Below are positions 56,021-64,000 of a stretch of DNA of 64,000 nt, piece by piece. The notes below the pieces were generated by a model. It was given only the letters and a program-made list of their open reading frames with translations, searched no databases and was not told the DNA's origin. The stretch covers positions 21,925 to 85,924 of the forward strand of contig CAYFIW010000003.1 of the NCBI GenBank assembly GCA_964343265.1. Reading direction: 5' to 3'. The position numbers and the translations under genes are program-made. How positions within the stretch are numbered: the stretch's first letter is position 1; each line of letters starts with the position of its first letter. The DNA comes from CAYFIW01 sp964343265 (GTDB taxonomy: Bacteria; Chloroflexota; Dehalococcoidia; Lucifugimonadales; UBA826).

Positions 56021-56797
56021 TTATATCATGGATATACTTTGTCCTCCATCTATTACAATGCAAGATCCTGTAATCATCCCAGCTCTATCTGAGGATAGAA
56101 AAGCCACCAAGTCACCTAGAGGCTCCGGCCAACCAAATTTGCCCATTGGCAAGTTGTCCTCAATAAATCCATCAACAACCTCTCTGGAATTTTCTGATTG
56201 GAACCTTTCCCAGGAACCGTCCTTGTGAGCTATTGAACCTGGAGCAATAGAATTTACAAGAATCCCGTGTTTTGCAAGCGAAACTGCAGAGTGCTTTGTA
56301 GCTGCTATTAAAGCTGCTTTAGCAGACATGTATGAAATGTTGCCGCCATATTCTCTACCCCATATAGAGGCTATATTTATTATCCTACCCCAGGAGCTTC
56401 GTTTCATGTGGGGTATTACTAGTTTCATCAGTTCATACCCACCAAATAAATTTAAATCAAATGTACCCCTGAAATCCTCAAGGTCCGTACCTGTAATGTC
56501 TTCTCTCGACCTAGAACCTCCAGCATTGTTAACCAGAATATCTATAGGTCCTAATTTTGAGACAGCTTCTTTATGAAGAAATGGAACTTCATCTACTTTA
56601 GAAACGTCAGACACTATTCCTATGCAATCAACCCCGTTGTTTTTTACCTCGTTCACAGTTTGCTGCAATGTCTCTTCGGTTCTGGCACATATAGCTACGT
56701 TGACTCCTTCCATTGACAGGGACAATGCGCTCTGCCTACCTAGACCCCTGCTTCCTCCAGTTATCAGGGCATTTTTTCCAGCCAAATCTAAGTCCAT
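56021..56797 (-). CDS. SDR family oxidoreductase
   Basis: The 258-residue classical SDR has the cofactor motif ALITGGSRGLGRQSALS near the N-terminus, NNAG in ILVNNAGGSRS, the catalytic Ser in IINIASIWG and Y-x-x-x-K as YMSAKAAL, followed by APGSIA. It ends DGGQSISMI, the usual FabG-like end. Substrate is unknown. It is convergent with the dehydrogenase gene (15 bp). An AGGAG stands 5-6 bases before its ATG. Confidence 0.9.
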   Translation of the reverse strand: MDLDLAGKNALITGGSRGLGRQSALSLSMEGVNVAICARTEETLQQTVNEVKNNGVDCIGIVSDVSKVDEVPFLHKEAVSKLGPIDILVNNAGGSRSREDITGTDLEDFRGTFDLNLFGGYELMKLVIPHMKRSSWGRIINIASIWGREYGGNISYMSAKAALIAATKHSAVSLAKHGILVNSIAPGSIAHKDGSWERFQSENSREVVDGFIEDNLPMGKFGWPEPLGDLVAFLSSDRAGMITGSCIVIDGGQSISMI

Positions 56798-56953
56798 ATT
56801 TATCTCCTTAAACTTAATATAAAGGATTCATTGTAAATGCTTTATGAAAGTAGATTACCACCAGACAACAACACATACCATGCCTACTATACAGTCCATT
56901 CTGCTTGTTAGTTCTTGACTGAACTATCCACCTAAACTAGTATTCTTTTTTGT

Positions 56954-57604
56954 ATGTTTTTGGATCTTCACACTCATTCAGTAGCCTCAGATGACTCCCG
57001 TGCAACTGTAGAGCAGTTTGTGCGATGGGCAGGTGTGCTCCGTAAAAAGGGATATCAAATAGATGGGTTCGTCCTTACAGAGCACCGTCAATTCAACCAC
57101 CAAATAGATTATACAAAGTTGGGAAACGAAAATGGTTTGCTGATTCTAAAAGGAGCTGAATTAGATACGGACACGGGACATTTCCTTGTGTATGGGGTTA
57201 CAGAAAAGCTAACAAACGCGATAGATTTCGGAAACGTGAGCATGAGTGCAGTTGAGCTTGTGGAAGTAGCGAGAAACCTTGGAGCCATTGCTATTCCAGC
57301 TCATCCAGGTCGGGCAGGAATTGGATTCTCAGAATATCTTGCCAATGGCAGAAAAGGATTCGACACTGTTAAAGTCGTGGAAGGCTTGAACGGATCAAAC
57401 CGACCAGGGGAAGGGGAGCGAGCAGCAAAATTAGTGGACGAAATGGGGTATCAGACAACTGGAGGTAGCGACGCTCATATAGTAAGTGCTATAGGAACTT
57501 GTATGACAGAATTCAAAAGCGTTATAACAAATGAAGTAGATCTTGTAACAGCATTAACAGAGGGAGAGTTCGCCCCAGTGAGATTAGATGAAACTGCACA
57601 TTAA
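56954..57604 (+). CDS. PHP-domain metal-dependent phosphoesterase
   Basis: The 216-residue protein contains the PHP metal motifs MFLDLHTHSVASDDS, VLTEHRQF, AHPGR and GGSDAHI. These ligate two or three metals in phosphoesterases related to histidinol phosphatase and YciV/RNase AM. The domain is complete with no fused partner. Its substrate is unknown. It is followed 13 bp later by two hotdog-fold genes, probably in one transcript. Confidence 0.88.
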   Translation: MFLDLHTHSVASDDSRATVEQFVRWAGVLRKKGYQIDGFVLTEHRQFNHQIDYTKLGNENGLLILKGAELDTDTGHFLVYGVTEKLTNAIDFGNVSMSAVELVEVARNLGAIAIPAHPGRAGIGFSEYLANGRKGFDTVKVVEGLNGSNRPGEGERAAKLVDEMGYQTTGGSDAHIVSAIGTCMTEFKSVITNEVDLVTALTEGEFAPVRLDETAH

Positions 57605-57617
57605 TAGGGAGTCCTAA

Positions 57618-58070
57618 ATGACAACTGATGAAGGAATCGTATACGACAGAAGTCTACTTGGTGTTGAACACCCTGTTGGCACATTTACGGTAACCAAGGA
57701 AATGATCACTGGTTTCGCTAGTTCAACAGGTGAAACTGACGAAATATACCTTGGAACAAAAGACAGTTCAAATGATGTGGTTGCACCTCCTACTATATGC
57801 AACATATTTGTCAACGGCGTGAGCAGACCTGATATAAAACTCGAGTTTGGAGACCTCAGTTTTTTCGCAGGTCAGTCAATTGAATGTAAGGCGTACGTGA
57901 AGCCTGGAGACACACTTGAAGCTTCAACGAAGCTGGATAACGTTTATGCAAAAACTGGACGATCCGGGAAAATGGTTTTCGCGGTATGGCAAACAACTTT
58001 TACGAATCAAAATGGTGAGATTGTAGCTTTAGTAAATGAATCATTCGTTAGGAGAAACCGAAGTAAATGA
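57618..58070 (+). CDS. MaoC-type dehydratase, FAS1-like N-terminal family
   Basis: The 150-residue hotdog-fold protein reads YDRSLLGVEHPVGTFTVTKE and VVAPPTICNIFVNG, then YVKPGDTLEASTKLDNVYAKTGRSGKMVF, here quoted in part as KPGDTLEASTKLDNVY. This is the FAS1-like dehydratase pattern found in subunit pairs that hydrate enoyl-CoA. A G-x-P-x-x-C-like helix is present but the Asp-His dyad is not obvious in this subunit. It overlaps the next gene by 4 bp, indicating a heteromeric complex. Confidence 0.8.
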   Translation: MTTDEGIVYDRSLLGVEHPVGTFTVTKEMITGFASSTGETDEIYLGTKDSSNDVVAPPTICNIFVNGVSRPDIKLEFGDLSFFAGQSIECKAYVKPGDTLEASTKLDNVYAKTGRSGKMVFAVWQTTFTNQNGEIVALVNESFVRRNRSK

Positions 58071-58504
58071 GCTCAGAATACCTATACTTTGAAGACGTTG
58101 AACTAGGCGATGATATCGGCCCTGTTACCAAAATAGTAAATGATGAACAAGTGGTCGAATTTGTCGCTCTTAGGGATCCGAACCCAAGCCCATCCCGGTT
58201 TACCTCAGAAGAGGCCGCAAAGGCAGAAGGGTTACCCGGAGCAATAGTTCCAGGTGCTATGAATATTGCTTTGATGTCACAAATTCTAACTGGGTGGTCA
58301 CCAAGTGTATGCATGAAGAAAATCGATGTGGTTTTCAGGCAAATGGTGCCTCACAACCAACCCCTGGCACTAAGCGGAATTATCACAGACAAGGATGAGT
58401 CTGGCGATACTACAGATTTGGAATGCGACATAGTTATGGAAAACTCTGAAGGTGTTAAATTGGTCATAGGCCACGCCCAATTTGCATTACCTAACAAGCC
58501 ATAA
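58067..58504 (+). CDS. MaoC-type dehydratase, second subunit
   Basis: The 145-residue hotdog-fold protein opens YLYFEDVELGDDIGPVTKIV and has the hydratase-2 segment FVALRDPNPSPSRFTSEEAA, followed by PGAIVPGAMNIALMSQ. In true R-hydratases an Asp and His lie in this helix (D-x-N-P-x-H); here the sequence is DPNPSPSR, so the His is missing. It is translated from a start overlapping the upstream hotdog gene. The pair probably acts together on a CoA or similar thioester. Confidence 0.82.
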   Translation: MSSEYLYFEDVELGDDIGPVTKIVNDEQVVEFVALRDPNPSPSRFTSEEAAKAEGLPGAIVPGAMNIALMSQILTGWSPSVCMKKIDVVFRQMVPHNQPLALSGIITDKDESGDTTDLECDIVMENSEGVKLVIGHAQFALPNKP

Positions 58505-58513
58505 TCGTTATAT

Positions 58514-61180
58514 ATGACAATTATTCCTTTCGAAAAAAAGACCCTCCCCAATGGGCTAGAAGTGATAGTCCATGTAGATAAAAGCATGCCGGTAGCTGCT
58601 GTTAATGTCTGGTATCACGTGGGATCAAAGAACGAAGTTCCGGGCAGAACAGGATTTGCTCATCTTTTTGAACATGTCATGTTTGAAGGTTCAAAAAATC
58701 ACAACAAAGATTATTTTGAACCCCTGCAAAAAATTGGAGCCAACATAAACGGATCCACAACAAACGATCGTACAAACTACTGGGAAGATGTTCCGTCAAA
58801 CTACCTTGAACTAGCATTATGGCTTGAATCCGATCGAATGGGATTCTTACTAGATGCTCTGGATCAAGAACGGTTTGATCTCCAAAGAGATGTGGTCAAA
58901 AATGAACGTCGTCAAAGCTATGAAAACCGTCCTTATGGAACTGCCCATCTTAAAATTCAAGCAGCTCTATTTCCACCTCCTCACCCATACAATTGGCCTA
59001 CGATAGGGTCACAAGAAGACCTAAACTCCGCCACATTAGAAGATGTGAAAGATTTTTTTAGAAACTACTATCACCCATCCAACGCAAGTATATGTGTTGC
59101 AGGAGACGTAGACCAAAACGAAGTATTCGAGAATGTGAATAAGTATTTTGGGGGATTGAAACCTGGCCCTAAAATTGACCGATTTAAAAAAATGGATTCA
59201 AGCATAATTGGACAAACATCAATAGAGTTAGAAGATAATGTTCAACTTCCAAGACTCTACCTTGCCTGGCCGACTCTACCTGACTTCACTAGAGTTCAGG
59301 CCGCGCTTGATGTTCTTTCAATAATTTTGACAGACGGAAGAAGTTCACGCCTCAACAAGAATCTAGTATATGAATCTCAAAAAGCGCATGATGTTAGAGC
59401 ATTTCATCATGGACAAGAGATTTCTGGAGAATTTCATCTCACAGCCACCGTAACTCCAGAGGGAGATATAAATGAACTTGAAAAAGAAATCAGATCTGAG
59501 TTAGAACACCTTAGTGTTACAGTTCCATCAGAGTCTGAAATTGCACGAGCCAAAAACAGAATCGAAAGTTATCACGTAATGCAGATGGAAAAAATCGGAG
59601 GATTCGGAGGAAGAGCAGACCAACTAAACTATTACAATGTCATGGCTGGTGACCCATCTATTATTACAACCGATATGGATCGATATAAATCTATAACGCC
59701 ACAAGACGTTTATGAAGCTGCACAATTACTTGGCGAGAACCACGTTAAACTTACGGTAACTCCTGCAGAAGAAAAGAAATATTTTACAACTGGGGTCGAC
59801 AGAACCCAGATGCCATCCAATAAAGGCAATATTAATTTCACTCCACCCAGCCCAGAAAGATATGAAACTAGTAATGGATTAGAGATCCTATTAATTAATA
59901 AGCCAAATCTTCCCGTAACATCAATAGCGTACGTACTCCCCAATGGCGTTAACAAAGACCCTATAGATAAGCCGGGCCTTTATAAGTTTTCGATGGACAT
60001 GTTACAGGAAGGCACAATATCAAGAACCTCATCAGAAATATCTGAAGAGATAGAATTTCTTGGATCCCATTTATCGAGAGAGTCAGGCAGAGAATATTCT
60101 CTTCTATCAGCAAGTGGTTTATCCCAACATTTCGAAAAAACCGTCGATATCATTGCAGACATTTCTCAAAATCCGATATTTCCTGAGAAGGAATATCAAA
60201 GAGTATTGAGTGAAAAAATTGCCGACTTGGGCACTTTGGGCGATAACGCTGATTTAGTGGCAAACATAGCTTCCAGAGCAATCCTGTATGGGGCCGACTT
60301 TGAATATGGACACCCTGCAAATGGAACATTGGAATCCATTAAATCTATCAAAAAAACAGATTTAGAAACTAATTTTAATAACCATATATTGTCCAGCGGA
60401 TCTACTATGCTAGTCGTAGGCAGCACGACGATGAAAGACGCCGTAAAAATAATCGAACCTCGATTTGATAACGTAATTATCAAATCCAGTAATATGCTGA
60501 ATACCACTGAATTTCAGTCACCTGAAACCCATAATAAACCTTCTATTTATTTGATAGACAGACCTGGAGCCGCGCAATCAGTGATCAGGGCAGGTCACCT
60601 GACAATTCCGAGAACCCATGAAGATTATTACGCGGTAGCTTTTCTTAATTATGTATTAGGTGGAGAATATTCAAGCAGGCTCAATATGAATCTCCGTCAA
60701 GAAAAAGGTTACAGCTATGGTTTTTACTCATCCATTATTTGGACGAAGTCGAGATCGGCGTGGCTTGCCAGGGGAAGTGTCCAGACTGAAGTAACAGCCG
60801 AGTCGGTGCAAGAAATAATAAACGAATTTCAAGGAATTAAATACAAAAACCCAATCAGTGAAAAGGAATTTGCTGTAGCAAAGGATGGCCTTGTAAAAGG
60901 TATACCGTCGCAATACGAAACCCACTCTCAGATCATGTCTCAAATGGTGAGGTTAATAAATTTTAGATTACCTTTGGATCATTTCACACAGAGTATTGAA
61001 AAATTACACTCTCTGGAACTTGATGAGGTATTATCTGCTGCGACAAAACACGTGATGGATACTCAACTTCAAATAATCATTGTAGGAGATAAGTCAAAAA
61101 TCCTGGATGGCTTGTCTAGAATTAATTCAAGTTTAATTGAAGCTGATATGTATGGTTCGATCAGAGACAAAATTTCTTAG
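58514..61180 (+). CDS. Tandem-domain M16 zinc peptidase
   Basis: The 888-residue protein has two M16 halves. The first carries the inverted zinc motif H-x-x-E-H as HLFEHVMFEG (His50, Glu53, His54) and Glu130 about 76 residues later. The second half (from about residue 440) has PGLYKFSMDML in place of that motif and so is catalytically inactive, but it holds RQEKGYSYGF, the substrate-binding R/Y element. No signal peptide is visible, although M16 enzymes of this size are often periplasmic. It follows the MaoC pair by 9 bp. Confidence 0.92.
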   Translation: MTIIPFEKKTLPNGLEVIVHVDKSMPVAAVNVWYHVGSKNEVPGRTGFAHLFEHVMFEGSKNHNKDYFEPLQKIGANINGSTTNDRTNYWEDVPSNYLELALWLESDRMGFLLDALDQERFDLQRDVVKNERRQSYENRPYGTAHLKIQAALFPPPHPYNWPTIGSQEDLNSATLEDVKDFFRNYYHPSNASICVAGDVDQNEVFENVNKYFGGLKPGPKIDRFKKMDSSIIGQTSIELEDNVQLPRLYLAWPTLPDFTRVQAALDVLSIILTDGRSSRLNKNLVYESQKAHDVRAFHHGQEISGEFHLTATVTPEGDINELEKEIRSELEHLSVTVPSESEIARAKNRIESYHVMQMEKIGGFGGRADQLNYYNVMAGDPSIITTDMDRYKSITPQDVYEAAQLLGENHVKLTVTPAEEKKYFTTGVDRTQMPSNKGNINFTPPSPERYETSNGLEILLINKPNLPVTSIAYVLPNGVNKDPIDKPGLYKFSMDMLQEGTISRTSSEISEEIEFLGSHLSRESGREYSLLSASGLSQHFEKTVDIIADISQNPIFPEKEYQRVLSEKIADLGTLGDNADLVANIASRAILYGADFEYGHPANGTLESIKSIKKTDLETNFNNHILSSGSTMLVVGSTTMKDAVKIIEPRFDNVIIKSSNMLNTTEFQSPETHNKPSIYLIDRPGAAQSVIRAGHLTIPRTHEDYYAVAFLNYVLGGEYSSRLNMNLRQEKGYSYGFYSSIIWTKSRSAWLARGSVQTEVTAESVQEIINEFQGIKYKNPISEKEFAVAKDGLVKGIPSQYETHSQIMSQMVRLINFRLPLDHFTQSIEKLHSLELDEVLSAATKHVMDTQLQIIIVGDKSKILDGLSRINSSLIEADMYGSIRDKIS

Positions 61181-61216
61181 TATGTAATTTGTACCATTAA
61201 CTAGGGAGAATGAAAC

Positions 61217-62140
61217 ATGGGAACTAGATTAGAAGGAAAAGTAGCAGTGGTAACAGGGGCTGGAAGAGGAATCGGGAGAGGAATAGCTAGACTTCTTGCT
61301 GAAGAAGGAGCATCAGTGGTAGTGAATGACAAAGGATCCGAAGTAGACGGATCAGGGTCATCTCAACAGCCAGCAAACTCAGTGGTAGAGGAGATAAAAT
61401 CGTCCGGTGGAGAAGCAACGGCAAACTATAACGACACATCAACCATGGAAGGTGGAGAGGGGTTAATTCAAAATGCAATTGACTCATACAAAAAACTCGA
61501 CATATTAGTGAATGCCGCAGGGTCCATCAAAGACAGAATGATATATCAAATGTCACCTCAAGACTTTGATTCAATTGTTAGAAACAACAGTAAGAGTGCT
61601 TTCACAACCACGAAATTTGCTGCAATTCTGTTCAGACAACAGAGGGGAGGCAGAATAGTTAACCTAACTTCTGATGCAGGTTTGGGAGATGTTGGACGAT
61701 CCAACTACGCAGCAGCGTCTGAAGCCATAGTTGGACTAACTAGAACCACAGCAAAAGATCTTGGGAAATATGGGGTAACTGCTAATGCAATTTCCCCCAT
61801 GGCAGAAACTCGTATGTTTCCTGGATCCGTAGAGGAGAAAAGAGCGGTCCCCAGTTCTAGTCCTACGAGGGACCAAAGAGCCGGCATCGGTCCCTCGCCG
61901 GAAATAACAAATTGGTCAGGAAATGGATATCCGGATCATCCTGATAACGTTGCACCCTTAGCAGTTTACTTGTGTACCAACGCCTCACCAAATATAAATG
62001 GATATGTACTAGGTGTCAGAGGGGGCAGTCTCTACGTATATTCTAATCCTGATATTGAAAAGGTTGTTAACAAATGGGGAAACTTCACAATGGAAGAAAT
62101 GGACGTTTTATTCCCCAAAATGATAGGAACGGGCTTCTAA
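61217..62140 (+). CDS. SDR family protein lacking the catalytic lysine
   Basis: The 307-residue protein has the SDR cofactor motif VVTGAGRGIGRGIARL, the acidic insert GSEVDGSGSSQQPANSV found in 17-beta-HSD4-type SDRs, and VNAAGSIKDRM. The active site reads NLTSDAG...NYAAASEAIVGL: Tyr is present, but the Lys four residues later is Ser (codons TAC GCA GCA GCG TCT). Ser at the catalytic position is Thr. It is close in sequence to the next gene, which has an intact site. It may be inactive or have an altered role, for instance as a structural partner. Confidence 0.88.
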   Translation: MGTRLEGKVAVVTGAGRGIGRGIARLLAEEGASVVVNDKGSEVDGSGSSQQPANSVVEEIKSSGGEATANYNDTSTMEGGEGLIQNAIDSYKKLDILVNAAGSIKDRMIYQMSPQDFDSIVRNNSKSAFTTTKFAAILFRQQRGGRIVNLTSDAGLGDVGRSNYAAASEAIVGLTRTTAKDLGKYGVTANAISPMAETRMFPGSVEEKRAVPSSSPTRDQRAGIGPSPEITNWSGNGYPDHPDNVAPLAVYLCTNASPNINGYVLGVRGGSLYVYSNPDIEKVVNKWGNFTMEEMDVLFPKMIGTGF

Positions 62141-62209
62141 TATAAGAATAATATTACGAGTGTATCTAAAAAGCACTGTAGTTTCACTTAATTTACAGAG
62201 AGGTGACAA

Positions 62210-63151
62210 ATGGGAAACAGGGTTAAAGACAAAGTAGCGATTGTGACTGGTGCTGGAAGAGGGATAGGAAGAGAAGTAGCAATATGGCTAGCAAAAGATG
62301 GTGCAAAAGTTGTTGTAAATGACCTTGGTGGCGCAGTTGACGGAAGTGGCGATTCTGCTGCCCCAGCGGACGAAGTAGTATCGGAAATAAAAGCACTAGG
62401 TGGTGATGCAGTTGCATCCTATGACTCAGTAGCGGAATATGACCAAGCATCAAAAATCGTCAATACTGCTATAGAAAATTTTGGAAAAATTGATATCCTT
62501 TGCCATCCGGCAGGAATCCTTAGAGACAGAATGGTATTCAATATGACAGAGGCAGAATGGGACGCAGTGTTGCAAGTCCATTTGTACGGAGCATTCAACA
62601 TGGTTCGTAATGTAGTTCCCCACATGATAAATCAAAAATACGGACGTATAGTCCTGTTTTCATCCGGGTCTGGATTAGGTGCATCAGGACAAGCCAATTA
62701 TGCTGCTGCTAAAGAAGGCATGGTCGGATTCGCTCGTGCTGTATCAAAAGAATTAGAGCCATATAATATTATGGTCAACGCAGTGTATCCAGGTGGCTCT
62801 ACAAGGATGACTGACACGGTTCCACAAAGCACTACGGAATTGCGTGTGCAACAAAGGGCGACTGCTGGTTTAGCTCCACAAGTTGATAGATCAGTACTAC
62901 CGCCAGAAAGTGGGGATCCTGCTAACAACGCTCCAAAAGTCGTATTCCTATCTTCAGAAGCTGCAGATGGAATAACGGGCCAAGTCATTGGAACAAGCGG
63001 TTGGGCATTGTCTTTGTATTCACCCCGTAGAGTAATAAAAAGTATCCACAAAGAGGGTAGATGGACCCTGGATGAACTTGAGCAGCAAATCCCGTTTTCA
63101 CTAGGTAATGGGTTGATCAATCCTGCACCTGAGGAAGCACCTAGAAGCTAG
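62210..63151 (+). CDS. SDR family oxidoreductase (17-beta-HSD4/D-bifunctional type)
   Basis: The 313-residue protein has IVTGAGRGIGREVAIWLA, the insert NDLGGAVDGSGDSAAPADEV, HPAGILRDRMVFNM and the intact catalytic set: Ser in LFSSGSGLGASGQ, then NYAAAKEGMVGF with Tyr and Lys. Members of this group oxidise 3-hydroxyacyl-CoA or related alcohols. It lies 70 bp after its lysine-less paralog. With the MaoC pair upstream, the segment resembles a dissected hydratase/dehydrogenase module. An AGAGGTG precedes the ATG. Confidence 0.92.
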   Translation: MGNRVKDKVAIVTGAGRGIGREVAIWLAKDGAKVVVNDLGGAVDGSGDSAAPADEVVSEIKALGGDAVASYDSVAEYDQASKIVNTAIENFGKIDILCHPAGILRDRMVFNMTEAEWDAVLQVHLYGAFNMVRNVVPHMINQKYGRIVLFSSGSGLGASGQANYAAAKEGMVGFARAVSKELEPYNIMVNAVYPGGSTRMTDTVPQSTTELRVQQRATAGLAPQVDRSVLPPESGDPANNAPKVVFLSSEAADGITGQVIGTSGWALSLYSPRRVIKSIHKEGRWTLDELEQQIPFSLGNGLINPAPEEAPRS

Positions 63152-63292
63152 ATTTAAGCTCACTTGATACGACGTAAAAATCATATATATTGCAATTATC
63201 GAGTCCAAATTAATATGCTAGACTACCGATAGTGTGTTTGAAATAAAGCTAATATACGACATAGGTTTGGTAGATAACTTAGAAGCTTATTT

Positions 63293-63916
63293 ATGAATTG
63301 GATAGACATTGCAATACTGGTTCTCATGGCTCTCTGTATTTTATGGGGAGCCAAATCAGGTTTGGTAGGGGCGGCTCTTTATGGCGTAGGCCTATTAATA
63401 GGGTGGATCATTAGTGGAAGGCTTTCACAATTAATAGGAGACACTCTAGGAACATCCTCATCTATTGATACCACAATCACAGTACTGGTATACGTACTCG
63501 TGTTCGGGGCTTCGATTCTGGTTACAAGATCAGTGATAAAACTAATAAAACCTGGAACAATTTTAGTAGATGTGGCGACTCTCGGCCTTAACAGAGTGGT
63601 AGGCCTGATTGTAGGCTTGGCAATTGGAATAATTATCTCGTTCATATTTATTACTGCTCTGGCCAGATTCACATATGATTTTGATATCGTGTCAGACGTA
63701 CCGGGTGCATCCACGGTGACAGCAACAAAATTTATCCCCACTAATGGCATAGTAGCCAAAGTGGAGAATACACGAAACTCTCTTGAAAATGGCCTCACCC
63801 AGTCAGCCATAACACCATACATAATTAAAATAATTGTTAATATACCCGCGAATGCATTCGGATTAATTCCAGACGAATACATGGCCCCTTTAGACATTTT
63901 GAACTCTAAACTTTAG
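63293..63916 (+). CDS. CvpA family membrane protein
   Basis: The 207-residue protein has four hydrophobic segments in the first 130 residues and opens MNWIDIAILVLMALCILWGAKSGL, shortened to NWIDIAILVLMALCILWG, then LGLNRVVGLIVGLAIGIII. This matches CvpA, which is named for colicin V production but whose role in most bacteria is unclear. The C-terminal 70 residues are soluble. It is followed 8 bp later by an HNH-type gene that leaves the window. Confidence 0.82.
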   Translation: MNWIDIAILVLMALCILWGAKSGLVGAALYGVGLLIGWIISGRLSQLIGDTLGTSSSIDTTITVLVYVLVFGASILVTRSVIKLIKPGTILVDVATLGLNRVVGLIVGLAIGIIISFIFITALARFTYDFDIVSDVPGASTVTATKFIPTNGIVAKVENTRNSLENGLTQSAITPYIIKIIVNIPANAFGLIPDEYMAPLDILNSKL

Positions 63917-63924
63917 GCGAACAT

Positions 63925-64000
63925 ATGATATCTACGATATCGAAAAGTATTGAAGCCCCAGTTTTAGTACTAAATCAAAATTATCAACCATTAAATATAT
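63925..64000 (+). CDS. HNH-endonuclease-like protein, N-terminal fragment (runs off window)
   Basis: About 25 codons are present, starting at the ATG at 63925, after the CvpA stop. The fragment contains APVLVLNQNYQPLNI, the conserved N-terminal opening of a widespread small HNH endonuclease family (VLVLN-x-x-Y-x-P-LN). The HNH motif itself lies beyond the window, so the call is tentative. Confidence 0.6.
   Translation, partial: MISTISKSIEAPVLVLNQNYQPLNI

Noticed and set aside
63379..63897. 172-codon minus-strand frame opposite cvpA
   Set aside because: It mirrors the hydrophobic CvpA sequence, has no family motif, and cvpA is well supported on the plus strand.

Overview
The window is AT-rich, densely packed bacterial chromosome with genes on both strands, frequent 4-bp stop/start overlaps and no rRNA, tRNA, CRISPR array, IS element or phage module that I can see. 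The gene set is mostly housekeeping plus a broad catabolic repertoire. It includes a flavin-dependent LLM oxidoreductase, an enolase-superfamily dehydratase, many SDRs, MaoC-type hydratases, an Ldh2-type dehydrogenase and a corrinoid methyl-transfer cluster. Short single-domain EF-Ts, bacterial-type ProRS, the MEP isoprenoid pathway, DUF1802 and the PF13769-like protein together suggest a Chloroflexota relative, perhaps a marine SAR202/Dehalococcoidia-type genome. This placement is an inference from gene content, not a phylogeny. TTG is a common start codon, often behind a visible Shine-Dalgarno sequence.

Layout. 1-5994: start of coaE, selA overlapping a small Smr-domain gene, a small NrtS-like gene on the other strand, rarA, an MFS transporter and threonine aldolase. 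6122-10476: a hydrolase, fumC, a CCA-adding-type nucleotidyltransferase, a Nudix enzyme and a zinc-ribbon/DUF4177-like protein. 10627-14246: a two-gene ABC exporter with one degenerate ATP site. 14454-25841: rimI-like, then the long conserved run rpsB-tsf-pyrH-frr-uppS-cdsA-dxr-rseP-ispG-proS and a polysaccharide deacetylase. 25951-29929: an LLM oxidoreductase, a TPP enzyme and an Ldh2 enzyme, the last two convergent around a 40-nt perfect palindrome.

30148-34955: an iron-type ABC permease and ATPase without a binding protein, a divergent carbamoyltransferase-fold protein and a geranylgeranyl-reductase-family flavoprotein. 35239-40812: gatB, a membrane-anchored YvcK, secG, and ispD-ispF-cysS in one overlapping operon. 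40919-47410: a dienelactone-hydrolase-like protein, EVE, aldo/keto reductase, DUF1802, selD and argS. The selD gene is read only if an in-frame UGA is decoded as selenocysteine; a perfect hairpin lies downstream at bSECIS distance. With selA at the other end of the window this shows an active selenium pathway.

47494-56797: enolase-superfamily enzyme followed by a probable B12-dependent methyl-transfer island (PF13769-like protein, homocysteine methyltransferase family, a duplicated-domain unknown, MtaA/UroD-like methyltransferase, corrinoid protein, small Cys-rich protein, SRPBCC protein, corrinoid-reducing activase), then a 2-hydroxyacid dehydrogenase and an SDR. 56954-63916: PHP phosphoesterase, two hotdog-fold hydratases, a tandem M16 peptidase, two paralogous SDRs (one without the catalytic lysine) and CvpA. 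An HNH-endonuclease-like gene runs off the end. No stretch longer than about 300 bases lacks a gene; the longest gaps (34956-35238, 44350-44578, 29930-30147) hold only promoter-like AT-rich sequence and one small hairpin.
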